Positions 51,000-63,336 of a stretch of DNA of 64,000 nucleotides are shown in pieces. Location: NCBI RefSeq assembly GCF_030704535.1, contig NC_081820.1, positions 21,827,001 through 21,891,000 of the forward strand. Reading direction: 5' to 3'. The translations under genes were made by a program, and so were the position numbers. Below the pieces are notes generated by a model. That model ran no database searches and was not told where the DNA came from. It was given only the letters and a program-made list of their open reading frames with translations. Positions within the stretch are counted from its first letter, which is position 1. Each line of letters begins with the position of its first letter. Source of the DNA: Vitis vinifera. Lineage: Eukaryota > Streptophyta > Magnoliopsida > Vitales > Vitaceae.

Positions 51000-52345
51000 T
51001 AACATGTTAGGGTAGGTAATGAGAGGTCTCTTCAAGACAAAATAAATAAAATTGATTGTTTAATTTAATTTATTTTGTGTTTAATTGAATCAAATACATT
51101 ATACATGATATGGGTGTATATGGATATATATAAAAGACATGGATTATGGGATCTTTTATGGCTTAATAAGTGTACCTACAGTAGTTAATAAATTTGGGCA
51201 ATCTAGTAGAAGATGTATAACTTTACTTTCTATGAAAATTGGACGACTTGTCTTAGTTATCAAAATGAGTCTTTGAATTGGATGTGATAATGTACATATG
51301 TTATACATTGAATAAAACCTATGAAGTTGCATGTCATAGATACTATCAGTTGGACATGCATTATCTTTTAACTACTCTATTCCATGTGTTCTCGATATTG
51401 AGAAATCATCAAGTTAGTATATTTGTGTTGGTAGTTACTTTGAGTTATACATGAGTGAGATCCTAAAGTATTATATAGGTGATTATTTGATTTAAAATGT
51501 AACAAGATGGACACTTAATAGAGACATCATGATATCTCATATGAGATAATCATATTTCCTTGAATAATTCTAAGATTAATGATCCCGCTCAACCCATGGA
51601 TATAGCAATTCCATTAAATTGAAATTTAATATTTATTCCAAATGATATAGAGATATTGGCTTATTATATATATATAAAATGAGTTTGTAAATAAATTCTG
51701 AATGTAAGCTCATGACGAGTATGTGTGACGGTGTAGTAGGTTCAGGTCAAGGACAAGGTAATTATTAATTATTTGCTTTAATTTAATTTACATAAGATGT
51801 TGGAGTGTAATTCATCTTTTTTAATGGAGTGAAAATTAATCATAGATTTATGTCCGATTAATTCTATAAGAGTTAAGTATTTTATGAGTTCTAGTTCTCC
51901 ATTTGAGATATCTAATTTTGTGTATAATTAATCAAATAAGCAATTGAGAAATTAAGATGCACTATATGGTAAAAAATGCAGCATGAGGGTTAAGGCCAAA
52001 CTAGGTTCATTAAGGATAAGGTGGTAATTTTACCTTAACCCTAAGTTACATATAAAACACCCTTATGCTTTGTGGTTGTGGAATACAACTACTACTCTTG
52101 CAAACCTAGTAATCTCTCCTTACCTTTGGTTCTTAGCCTTTGCTCAAGTTGATTGCCCACACAACCTAGTGCTCATAAAATTAGAATTGAAGTGAAAGAT
52201 TACTTGGTCATTAAAGTTTTCTTCTCCTTCACCAAGAAAGAAAGGTATGATTTTTAATCCTTTCATTTAAGGGGTTGCAATTTTTAATGTTTCCATTATG
52301 TTTATGCTCTAATTTATGTACTAGGAATTGATATCAAAGCAAGCT
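51000..52345 (+). mobile_element. Degenerate Copia-like LTR with PBS-like end
   Basis: Non-coding repeat related to the one at 1.4-3.1 kb. A CATATAAAACACC TATA-like word occurs near 52050. The stretch ends at about 52324 with TTGATATCAAAGCAAG, resembling the TTGGTATCAGAGC site complementary to initiator tRNA-Met that follows Copia 5' LTRs. The following DNA shows no gag/pol frame, so the element is truncated or decayed. The left boundary is approximate. Confidence 0.4.
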
Positions 52346-55130
52346 AGGATGCATGGTGGGATAGAAATCATTTTTGGTGTGCTAACCTTTGTTTTATGCT
52401 GATTTTATCCTATCCTATAGCCTTTAGGATTGAATGAATGTGACATTTGAATGCTTGAATGGATGGTTTTAATTTTTAATATTAGTAGATGTGTTGTACA
52501 CTCTTTATGGAGTATAGACTTTGATGCTCATGTGAAAGATTATTTTTTCATAGATCGGTTGTAAGCTCTATAAAAGAGCATTAGGATTATTTTTCTTATA
52601 TATATATACAAAAAAAAAAAAAAGATCTATTAGCACCATATCAAACACACATAGAAGGATATTCATTAAAGGTTCATCAATTGAGGAAAGGTTAAACCTT
52701 TTATTGATATTTTTTATAAGAACACAACATCATTGAGGAAGACACAAGCTTCAACCTATGTGCAACAGCACGAGCAAGTTGTGCATAGTAGCAAGGTATA
52801 AGTGTTAGACACAACACCACACCTTGTGGCATGGGCTATGCACAACACTGCATGCTATTAAACGATGTTAATGCACTAGCCCAAACATGATGTGTTAGAT
52901 TTATATGCTAATCATCCTAAGGTAACCTTCGAAAAGGGAGTTGACTCAAGCAATGGTCACTTTTTACAAATTTTACAATTCATAATACAAGCAATAGTTA
53001 TAAATGATAGTAAGTGATAATAAAAGAACAATGTGCTTATAAAAGTAAATAAAGAAGGGAAGAGAATATGAAATACTAGATTTTTAAAGTAGTTTGGTAC
53101 AATATGGTCTACATCCACTTCCCTTAAATTTTAACCACTTAAGAGTTCCACTAAATCAAGACTTAAATCCAAAACCTCCAAATTCTTTATACTTGGGTTA
53201 TAGTTTCAAAAGACCCTCTATAACAAGACTCTTAAAACAAAAGTCTCCAAGTTATTCCCTTTACATTAAAGTTCCAATGAACATTCTCAAGAGATACCCT
53301 ACTTCTAAGTTCCTTAAGTGATCTCACACTTAGTAATAGATAAAAAATTAATATTTTAGAGAAGATAAACTAAGGTCATAGATTTTTGTTGCACTACTAA
53401 CATAAAATCAAAGTTTACTTAGTGGTAAAGCTTTGTTATTGTTTTGGAGGAGGTCAAGGTTCAAGCCCTTTATTTCAAGCCCCGCAATCACCATTGTGAA
53501 GTCCACCTAATCCTAATGTAATCATATAAGGGGATGCTTAGGTGATCATGACTTTTAAAGTTTTCCTCAAATTATAAAATATCTTGCAAAAACAACAGTA
53601 AGATGTAATACTCAATAGCAAGAGTAAGTAACAATAAAAAGTCATTTTAACTTAGATGGACACAAGCTTGCCTATGTCCATAGCTTCAAGTTCTAATCAA
53701 ATCTTTGAGCTATTCCACTATATAAAAAATCCTTCAGATCCAAAAAAAAAAAATCTTTCAATATAGACTTAGCTTCTAAACAACATGCACCTTTACAATA
53801 TCATAATTGGACTAGCAAGTAATAACTCTTTCTAATACGAGAAATAAATATAGTTTGAAGAAAGAACAAGATTAGCTTTGCAATCTATTACAAATAGAAA
53901 TATTAACCGTCTCAAAGTATAGAAATTGAAGTTTGCAAATTTTAGCGTAATTATACTTGAAATATATTAAAGACTTGAGGATTGGATGGTTTGCAAATAG
54001 TACCATATTTACAAACAAGGTTCAAAAGTCTTATTTATGATATTTTTGCTAAATAGAGTTATTAGATACATTTTCTTTTTTATGAATTGATCGTCACTCC
54101 ACCAACTATACCAACTAGTCGTCGTATACTAATTGCACTTGTGAACATTAAAACTTAAAATGCTCTATCAATTGTCTAGGCAACCACTTGCTCAACAATG
54201 CACTAGAAATGAGAGTCAAGCCACAATGATGAATCGATTGGCTGATCAATTGCCTAGTCAACTATTTAGTAGACTATTTGTGTTGGTTTCACCAAAAAAA
54301 AAAAAAAAAAAACTATACAAGTGCTTTTTAATGGCTCGAGTTGGTTCAAAATGAAAACTTAAAATTGAAAAGTTCATTTTAACAATAAAAATACGTGTTA
54401 AAATATGTTTGTTTCACATTATATGAATCAAAACTTCTTTTCCATAAAAATTCATCAATAATATATAATGAGTTTTTTAAAAGGCCTTTTTAAATAATTG
54501 GTTCTTTTTTTGTTGAAAATAATTAATTTTTAATAATTAAATTTTAAAGTATATTTATTCTCATTAATTAAAACTTTTACTAAACCTTACAAGAAAACCC
54601 ATTCTATACCCATCTTTAAAATGTCTTCTCTTGCACTTTTAACTTCTTTTTTTTTTTTTTTTCGTTTTCTTTGCAATGAACCTTCTCCTTAAGAATTTTT
54701 AGAAACAATTCAATTAAATCTCTCCAAAATTTTAAGAAAAAAAAATAGAAATCCAAATTCTTTATTTTATTATCATCAAAATGGATTTAAGAAATCTTGA
54801 ATTAATAACACTTCCAATATTTTGATTTTAAAAATAAATAATAATAATAATTTTTATGAAAAGAAAAAAAAAGTAAAAATTTTCCTTATATCACTAAAAA
54901 CTAAAATAAAAAAAAAATAAATTTAAGAAAGCGCAATTTTTTAACACATGTTTTTTTTTAAGACAAATTTTAAAAATCAGTATTTTATTATAAATATTTA
55001 TTATTTGTAAAAAAAATTAAAATGTATTAAAATAAAGGCATCCTAATGCCACCTTGCTCATGTTGATTTATTGTTAAAATCCACTTCTTTGTATTAAAAT
55101 AGATTGACTTTGGAGTAGCATTTTAAGGAA
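52346..55130. other. Intergenic, no gene supported
   Basis: Decayed repeat-like DNA with no credible reading frame. It includes a SINE-like head at about 53410-53575 and homopolymer A/T tracts. Confidence 0.5.
53410..53575 (+). mobile_element. Possible tRNA-derived SINE
   Basis: An A-box-like TTTACTTAGTGGTAA at 53414-53428 is followed about 30 bp later by GGTTCAAGCCC at 53458-53468, which fits the pol III B-box. The spacing is tRNA-like. No full tRNA cloverleaf, poly(A) tail or target duplication was established, so ends are guesses. Confidence 0.35.
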
Positions 55131-55149
55131 AAAAAAATACTAAACATTT

Positions 55150-55640
55150 TGTAACGGCGTTTTTGTTTAAGAACGGATAAATGGCTGAGCTTGATTACCT
55201 CATGACTTCATGTAATCGTCGAATTACGTGGCGAGTCAGGAATTGTAATCGCCCAGTTTACATAAAACTCGGCCGACAAGAATTGTAGGGATTGTCGGAC
55301 GCTCTGAGAGCGCCAAAGAAACAAGGGCAGGATGTGGACCGCCGCTATTTTTTTCGTTTCTTCAGATACAAGATTCTGCGGCGTTGTGTGACGTGATCAT
55401 TGGACCACACCGAATTTAAAGAAAATTTGTGGAATCTACACTACCAGCTGTCAAGGTGTCCTCTTTGTTTTTTGCTTCGTCTTGGATACCAAGTTGGAAA
55501 GGAGGGTGCAACCCTGGAAGAGAGTAAATATTGGGGTCCTCCATTACATTCTGGATTCATCCTTCGTTTTGTGTGTACGAGTCTGGACCAACGTGTCACG
55601 TGGAATGTTACAAATTTTAGAAGAAAAAAAAAATTTGACA
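55150..55640. other. Isolated GC-richer island without identified gene
   Basis: This is a sharp compositional change from A/T tracts to mixed sequence with many CG dinucleotides, for example 55255-55330, and a TCACGTGG box at about 55593-55600. The frames here are short and lack recognisable domains. It may be a relic gene end, a promoter of an unseen transcript or an old transposon part. Confidence 0.4.
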
Positions 55641-55725
55641 TTTGTTATATATTTTTTCATTAAAATAATATAATATAAAATATATTTGTAATTAAATTTT
55701 TTATAAAATAGGAAAATCATTAGAC

Positions 55726-56020
55726 CATGTTTGGTTAGCAAAAATATAAGAGAAAAATAAAATAAAAAGAAAAAGTGAAAGAAAAATAAAAAATAGATTA
55801 AAAGTTTATAAATTATTTTAATATGTTTTTTAAATTTATTTTACTTATTTTTTAAAATTATATAAAGATTAAATAATTTTAAAGTACATAAATTCCTAAC
55901 TAATTTTAATTATATTTTATTTTATATTTTTTTTTATAATGAAACCAAATATTAAAAAAAAAAAAAATTTGCTTAACATTTTTTTTTTATTTCCTTAAAA
56001 CTTTTCAAAACCAAACAAAA
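55726..56020 (+). mobile_element. AT-rich MITE-like copy, near complete
   Basis: Begins CATGTTTGGTTAGCAAAAAT, contains CTAACTAATTTTAATTATAT and ends AACTTTTCAAAACCAAACAA. The ends form an imperfect inverted repeat (TGTTTGGTT / AACCAAACA-like). Confidence 0.55.
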
Positions 56021-56155
56021 CCTTAGGTTATGTTTGGTCCAAAAACACATTTCATTTTTCTAGAAAATTGAGTTCTTGACCCAAAGGAGCCATACTAGCT
56101 AATAGGGAGTCTTTATTTACATGTATGGTTTGCTTTTCTGCTCTTCTGCTCTAGC

Positions 56156-56969
56156 TGTTGATGCAAGGTCAACTAGAGTCAGGTTCGTCTAAATTAAAAG
56201 GGTATAGACAACCTTCCTTCCTATGTTGTGCCTCTTAGAACTCCATCCCAGCAATGAGGAGATTGGGTGAGTTTCTTCCTTACACAAAGATGTCTGAACA
56301 TGTATTCCGGGCACACATCTCTGAAGCTTAAGTTATGCAAAGATAGTTTAGACTTTTTCAATGAGAGAATGAGTAAGCTTATGCATGCGTGCCTTGTTTG
56401 TACTTGAAAAGGGTTTTTATAGTGCTCATGAGAAAGCCATTATAGTGCTAATTAAGTATTTTGACCTTCTTTATAATGATGACTATCTTGCAGGTGACAG
56501 GGCAATCATTATAGCTTTAAGCGGTTGGTAGGTGTCGTCAGAAGATGTGTTATGATGTTTAACCGTGCAATTGCCCATCCCTTCAATTTGCTTGAGGTGT
56601 GGGGTTGTGTGCGGTAATTAATTGACATGGACATGAGGGTTAATTAAGGTCTAATCAATCATTCCCACGCCAGATGTGAATGATTACGTAAAGCAGTGGG
56701 CCTTGAAGGCTAATTGGATGGCTCCGTCCGTTTGAGGAGTCCAATCTTACTTGTTGTCTGTCTACGTAGGGGAAGGGCCCCTTCCAATCTGTGACCAAAT
56801 GAATTGGTCCTGGTCCGGATAAAAGAATCCGAACAGTGCTTGGTTGGAAGTGACACCTAGACTAACACATGGAGGGTCCCCACCCTAGCTATTTTGTGTC
56901 TTTAAATACACCTTGGGGTGGAACCGTAGAAGGTGGCCAACCTCACCAACTTCCCTCATCCAATCAACA
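56156..56969 (+). mobile_element. Possible solo LTR
   Basis: An 814-bp non-coding stretch begins TGTTGATGC and ends CAATCAACA, giving the inverted ends TGTTGA/TCAACA typical of LTRs. A TTTAAATA TATA-like word lies near 56893. The five flanking bases on each side do not match, and no internal retroelement sequence is present, so this is weak. Confidence 0.3.
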
Positions 56970-57686
56970 CGCTCAAGTTATTAGCTTAGATATGTATTAA
57001 ATGGATGTTGTTTGGGCCTCATATATATTACAATCGATTAATGTATTCTTTAAGAGCATTTTGTTTTTGAACTATCTTAGTGGGCCGTTAGCATTGCGCT
57101 TGCTTTTTTGTTCACAACGCAGCTATGCCGCCCACCAACACTCCGTGCCAGGCTCATCCGAACCTGAGCCCACAAACCAAATTGGGCCTTATGGTTTCAG
57201 CCAGGACAGAGTTAACGGGCCCACAATCCAAGCCCAATATTACCTAAGTCAAGTTGGAAAGCGGGGTGAAACCCATCTAAAGTCAGCCCAATCAAACTGA
57301 CAAGACGAAGCCCAGGCACCACTTCCAGCTCAATTGCCTTGATGGACCGACTTAGAGAATGTTTTTAGTGCGAAAAATCAAAAAACATTTCCATTTCAAC
57401 AATTTTTAAGTCCTATTAGTAGTGCTATTACCATTTTTTAAAAAAACAATCCACCTAGAATAATGAGAAAATGATACTCATTTTCATTCTAGTCCAATAT
57501 TCCAAACATGCCCTTAGTCGCTTTCATACCAAACATAGTCTGTTTTCCCCAAGCGGGCTGCCAATCACTACATTTTTTGCTACCATTAAAAATAATCACA
57601 TACACAAATCTTACTCCCACGTTACAAATTGTCAAATACAAATCATAGAGACCAGTACATCATACTTTCTCCGACCACCAGCTACC
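56970..57686. other. Intergenic with GGGCC/GCCCA-rich block
   Basis: The block at about 57080-57315 is rich in TGGGCC, GCCCAA and GCCCAC words and has no supportable protein. The rest is the b561 gene's downstream flank. Confidence 0.4.
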
Positions 57687-60327
57687 CTATATAGCCGAGT
57701 AACCGTAGTCCTCTTCCGGCGGCGGCTGAGAAAGAGCAGTCATCACTACAAAAACGCCATACAATATTGTAACAATAGCAGTGAAGTTCACCAGCAAGGC
57801 CTCTGCCCCATACTTAGCCAGACCCGAACTCTCAAGGAACGTCAGCTTCTCTAAAAACCCTAGCTCAGCGTTACCAACTACCAGCACATACACCAGTAGC
57901 CCAAACAGTACGTGCCATGGCAACGACGCACTTCTCAGACCAAGCGTGCCTCCTGGGTAGAAGAATACTAAAAACCCGTATATCCACTGCAAATTACATA
58001 CCAAAAATGCTTAGACTCGATGACAATCAGCTACCAAGTGAAGTGATGTAGGGTAGGGGCTGTACCTGAATGCCATAGAGTGAGATAAGGACGATTCCAA
58101 GCCAGGAGTGGAGGCTGTATAGATTGGCGATACCACTCTCGTTATGGTTTTTGAAGGCAGCATAGATACCGATGATTCCGAGGATCAATGCGATGGCATG
58201 GAGGACGAGATGTATGACCTTCTTCACCTCTTTTCTCAATGGAAGGGATTTATAACTCATGATAGCTTCAGTTTGAAAAAGAAAAACTGAGTTCAGATTT
58301 TGTAGTGATTTTGCAGTTTATTGATGAAATTATATATAGTTTGATTACCTTGGCCTCCTATGATAACTAAGCCAATTAGCATCAGAACTGGATGAAGCTG
58401 TGTGAGAAAAAAAAAAAAAAATTAGATTTTCATAATAGCCTGGGAGCAAAGAATTTGAATGTTGTCATGCAATGGGCTTGATCCACCCCAATCCAACCTA
58501 ATTGAAGGCCCAATTTGGCATATTAAAGCCCACCACGATAAGACCTCAATCATGTATTTGGGTATAAGAGCCCAATAAGATCAGCTGGCCCAAACGAAAG
58601 GGTTGTAGCCAGCCCTCCCCTTTAAAGGGGGTGATAGATAAACTTGAAAAACTCCAAATCTTGTAGGCCATGTTTTTGGCACAAGGTAGAATACAATAAA
58701 ATATGAATGTTATCATTTTTTTTTTTTTGATAACCGACGCACACGATCGGATAAACCTCCCAATGGCCTTAAAGGGACTCAAATTGGTGACTATTGAAGA
58801 GCAAATTCAAAGCCAAACCAACTGAACTATCCCTCAGAGTTATGAATGTTATCATATTTCATTAAATAAAAAATACATATTTTAAAAATATTCTAATATT
58901 ATCATATCCCACATTTGATTGAGCATAAATAAAACATGATATGTTATTCTTTTTCTTATACCCGATCGATCAACCAAATATGATTTTAGCATAAGAGATT
59001 TTATAAATAATTTAATTTTTGATGTTTATAATTGTTTTTCAAAACACTTGAAAATATTTTAAATTTGTTTCAAATAATAGGAATTTATTGTAGACATTTT
59101 CACTAAAGAGTAGATTAAGATTTTAGATGCATGGAGAGTGAAATATTTTAAGCAAATGGAAACGAATAAAAGGACAAAAGCAACTTGGACATGAAAGGGA
59201 AAAGGCATTTTTATGAGGACGAAAACAAAAATGATCAAGACAATAATATACGTCTCCTCCCTCTCATTTCACACCACATATTCAACTCGGATGACTCCAA
59301 AATAGATAAGCTTACATGTCCTTCCTACACCCTGCTTTTTTCCTAACAATTTTCCTTGCTCCCTTTGTACGATAAGATAAGATAGTTTGACTAATTTTTC
59401 CTACATTTCTTTTTAAATTAAGAAAAAAAATTTCCTACATTACAACTAGAAGAGAAAAACATTTTTAGTCTATTTTTTAAGTGTTAAAAAAAATTTTTTA
59501 AATATTTAAAAATAAATTATTCAAGTAAATATTTGAAAATTATAATTAAATAAATCAATATTCTAAAATTTCTCTCGTACGGACATAACATCATGTTACA
59601 AGTGCCATGTTACCGGTGCATGTGATGAATATCAATAATCATTCTCCTAAGACTAATTTCTAAGTAACCTCAAATATCAAAGGATAGGGAAAAAGGTCAT
59701 GATATTTCGAAAAAGACAAGGCAATTTTTCAAAACCCTAGAAAGAAAAAGACTTTTTTTTCTTTTATTTATTTGTCTGGAAAAGAGAAGGGTAGGTGGTG
59801 GGAGACGTGTGGTGGTAGACGTGGAAAGACTAGTGGCGGAGCATCGGAAGGATCAAGCCAGGCAACATCCATCAGTTTTTAACCCCACCCACTTGGGATT
59901 ATAGCCTTCCTAGAACTACTATTTGGTAATGGCTATGAGTGCCAACCTCACCGTCAAATAAAGTGAAAACAAAAAGGAATAAAGAAAGTTACAAAGACCA
60001 ACTCGAAGGGGCTTTTGAAAAGGAAAGGGAAAAAAAGGGACGAAAGAATCGATGTAAATAGGTTATAAGGCGGAGGATATTAGCAAAGCCCTAGCTAGCA
60101 GCCATGAGAGCACAGGAAAACCATTGAAAAACCTAAATCAAATATGGTAAGAATATTGGGAAGAGAAGGAAGGAGGGTCTTACGTTGAAGATGAGAGCCT
60201 TGTTGGTGGCTTCCCAGGCGAGGCCGCCCAGGAAGTAGATGCACCAGACCAGCACCATAACCGCTCCTGCAACCGCTAGGGCATGTGCCACAAAGCTTAA
60301 GGGCACTGCCTTTCCTCCGATGGCCAT
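57687..60327 (-). CDS. CYB561A: Cytochrome b561, transmembrane ascorbate ferrireductase
   Basis: Four exons on the minus strand (60327-60184, 58397-58349, 58265-58066, 57986-57687) join in phase to give 230 aa. The protein passes electrons from cytosolic ascorbate across a membrane through two b hemes, reducing ferric chelates or monodehydroascorbate on the far side. Plant members are reported mainly on the tonoplast. It is almost wholly hydrophobic, with six predicted helices. The four heme-ligand histidines can be placed at H50 (LHPVLMLIG), H83 (KKVIHLVLH), H117 (LYSLHSWLG) and H156 (LPWHVLFG), with the usual 33-39 residue spacing. The C-terminal tail is QPPPEEDYGYSAI. Intron 1 (1.8 kb) contains a SINE. 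The start is the first ATG of the frame, at 60325-60327. Confidence 0.96.
58717..58840 (-). mobile_element. tRNA-derived SINE in b561 intron 1
   Basis: On the minus strand the 124-bp element runs from a tRNA-like head to a poly(A) tail, seen as T at about 58717-58728. The head contains A-box GGGATAGTTCAGTTGG (58818-58833) and a B-box-like CCAATTTGAGTCCC (58774-58787). TATGAATGTTATCAT occurs exactly at 58702-58716 and 58841-58855, a perfect 15-bp target-site duplication. It has the same transcriptional orientation as the host gene. Confidence 0.88.
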
Positions 60328-61180
60328 CTCTCTCTTTTTTTCCTATCGTTTCTGTCGAAAGCTTTGGAAGGAAGGTAGGAAGCAGGGGGAGAGGGAGATA
60401 GAGGATCTAATGAGAATGAAATCAAGATTTTTGGTTTGGATTTATATTTTATGCGTTTCTAACCTGACTTGCCATTCTTTGCCATCTGGACCGTTGATCT
60501 GAGATACCGATCTCAACTGGGTCTGCGCCACGTGGCGCCGATTGATATGGTGGGTTTTCTTAGCCACGTGGTACTACCCGCTTCGCGTGTCTTCCTCTAC
60601 CTAATTTACGCTTCCCTTTAATTTAATTCAGTCACGAGGAATTAAATAATATAATTGGTGACTTAAAAGTTAAACATAGTAATAATATTAATAAGTTGAA
60701 ATCCAAATTTCCATGTGTATCTTATTTTCCATGTCACTTATTCTCCGATGTGTTTTTGAAATTTTTTTAAAAATACAAAAAATAAAAAATAGAACAAAAA
60801 AATAAAAAATTTTAAAAATTAAAAAATAGTTTTAGAATTAATAAATTATTATTACTATACATTTCTTTAAATTTATGTTTTTTATTATAAAAGTTGAATA
60901 ATTTTAAAGTATATGAATTTTTAATTAATCTTAATTATATTTGATTTTTTATATTTTGTACTAAATTAAATAGAAAAAATTATTTTTTTCATATCTTTTC
61001 CTGACACCAAACGGTTTATATTTAAAAATTAATTTTTACAGGCAATTTTCGGACTCAATCAGAAGCAAAAACTGAGCGAAGTAGGTAATAATACGACGTC
61101 GTTTCCGAGGTTGATGAAGAGAAATTGAATGGGGGGTGTAGAGTTATGGGTGATGTCACGTGTGATACCACGTTGTTGAT
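60328..61180 (-). promoter_or_regulatory. b561 promoter with several bZIP-type boxes
   Basis: Three CACGTG cores lie at 60529-60534, 60565-60570 and 61157-61162. The first sits in the perfect 14-bp palindrome GCGCCACGTGGCGC (60525-60538). An ACGACGTCGT palindrome with a GACGTC core lies at 61093-61102. The nearest pair are about 200-240 bp before the ATG. They fit ABRE/G-box control by ABA- or light-responsive bZIP factors; this is inferred, not shown. Confidence 0.5.
60744..61013 (+). mobile_element. AT-rich MITE-like copy in b561 upstream region
   Basis: Contains the family block AATTAATCTTAATTATATTT (about 60922-60941) and ends TTCCTGACACCAAACGG. It lies between the proximal G-boxes and the distal GACGTC/CACGTG boxes. 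Confidence 0.45.
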
Positions 61181-61592
61181 CTTAGAAAGTTAGAATCACT
61201 GACGGGTCGTGCATTCCCTCTCACAGCTCGATGTTACCTTTTGACCGGAGGTTGAAATTTCAACTTAAAATTATGGAGTCTGTGGACTAAAATTCACTCG
61301 GGTATCATCTTATTTTGTCTCGACTGAATCCATAGTTAAAATAAAAGTAGCATAATTTAGTTTTTTTTTAATTTTTATTTTAACACGTGTAAATAATAAG
61401 AAAAAAAGGTATGTTTCAATTAAATAAATTATACAAAATTAGAATATTTATTTATTTTTAAAATACATCTTTTTTAAATATAATCAAAGTTTTCAAATAT
61501 TTTTAGTGAATAAAGGAAAGAAAAATGATATGAAAATATATTCCTATTAAAATTCATGAAAAAAATATATATATTCTATATTAACTTTAAAT

Positions 61593-61883
61593 TAGTTCTC
61601 ATAAAATTTGAAGGAAAATATAATAAAAAAAATACAAAGAAAAAATATAAGAAAAATAAAAAAAAATTAAAAATTGATAAATTATTTTTTTTTATTACTT
61701 CAAACTCATTTTATTTATTTTAACTCATCAATATAAAGATTAAATAATTTAAAAATATATAAGTTTTTAATTAATTTTAATTATATTTAATTTTCTTTGA
61801 TATTTTTTATAAAACAATCAAATATAAAAAAATTATTTTTCTTTATATATTTTTTTTCTTAGTATTTTCTAGGAATTAAACAT
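61593..61883 (+). mobile_element. AT-rich MITE-like copy, near complete
   Basis: Begins near AGTTCTCATAAAATTTGAAG, contains TTTTTAATTAATTTTAATTA (about 61764-61783) and ends AGTATTTTCTAGGAATTAAA-CATA. It is collinear with the copies at 55.7 and 24.0 kb. Confidence 0.5.
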
Positions 61884-62919
61884 AAAAAAGATTTATCGGT
61901 TTAGTAACATTGGGAAAATTGAACTTTTAAGCGTCTCTCAAAAAACCCAAACATGAAAATTCGTGAATTATTAATGGATAAGCATTTTCTAAAATGAGAT
62001 AATATTTCCTATTAAAAATTGATGAATTCTTCTATTTAAAGTCAAACAAAAAGGAGATGTTTAGGAAATTGAAAGGTCGGTCCAATCATCACCTAGGAAT
62101 AGATGGAAAAGTTGGCGAAAATAGAAAAGGAAAACATTAAATGTGATCCTATGTTTCGTTTTCTCAACTTTATGTTACAAATAATGGATTTGGAAGAGAA
62201 GGAAACTCATACAGGGAATTAATTGGAGATGGGTTTTTAGAATTTTCAATTTTTTATTGAAGGAAACAAACTAAGATGATTTAGGATTCATTCAAATAGA
62301 AAGTTGGATGAACATCAGCTTTCCTTTGTTAGCTTATCAAATAAGTTTCTTTCCATTGCCTATTTTTCCCCATCTTGTGTCATTAGGTCTTTTTGTCTCT
62401 TTCATCTCATTTTTCAATATTATATAAATTACTTTTTATTATTATCTTGAGAATTATTAAATTTATATAATAATTTTAAGTATTGTAAGTCATATCATAA
62501 TGACTATCACCATTGTTCGAATGCTGCTTTCTCTTTTCTTTCAGAATTGGAGGGGTTGTTTAGGGGTTGGGAGATTATCGTAGAAAGAATCCCATCAGAG
62601 TATATGAACTTGAGGTGGGGGCTCCATCTCGTAAGTCTCTCAGATTCCAATTATGTCTCTACCATAAGTTTCCCCCTTTTTCCATTTGATTTTTTGGTTG
62701 AATAAAAAAAATTAACATTTTTAATTTTTATCGATTATTGATATTAACCAACATAATTAAAGTGAATTTATTATCAATAAATTTAATTTAATTATATCGA
62801 TTAATATTAAAAGATTATTTTTAATTGAATAAAAAAAACTAAATCTAAAAAACAAACACCATCTAAATGTAAATATGTATTATCCCACTTCAATTAAAAA
62901 TAAATAGCAAAAAGTCTGT

Positions 62920-63214
62920 ATTTCAAAAATATGTTAACATGTTTTAAAAAACAAAAATATTAAAGAATGCATGGTAAATAATATATGGATATGATAATTG
63001 ATTCTAAAGTATTTAATTGATAAGGAGAGAAAAAAATCTCAAAAATATTGATGATGAAATCAATTGTATTTCTAAAATATGCCAACGTGTTTTTAAAAAA
63101 ATATAAATATTAAAAAACTTAAAACGAATAATGTGTGCATATGATAATTAATTCCGAAGTATTTAATTAATAATGAGAACAAAAATTCTAAAAAATAATC
63201 GAGGATGAATTAAA
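62920..63214. repeat. 147-bp tandem duplication
   Basis: Copy 1 (62920-63066) and copy 2 (63067-63214) are directly adjacent. Shared blocks in order are ATTTC-AAAATATG--AAC-TG, AATAT-AA-AATATTAAA, ATATGATAATT-ATTC, AAGTATTTAATT-ATAA and GATGA. Divergence is moderate. Confidence 0.7.
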
Positions 63215-63336
63215 GCTTTTCATTCTTATTAATTATTATTTTTGTATCCATAGAGGAATTTTGTACGTCTTCTTTATGATGATAGTTGTTACTCAACCTA
63301 CTCTAAATTTAAACCTTTATTTGATAAGGAAATTTA

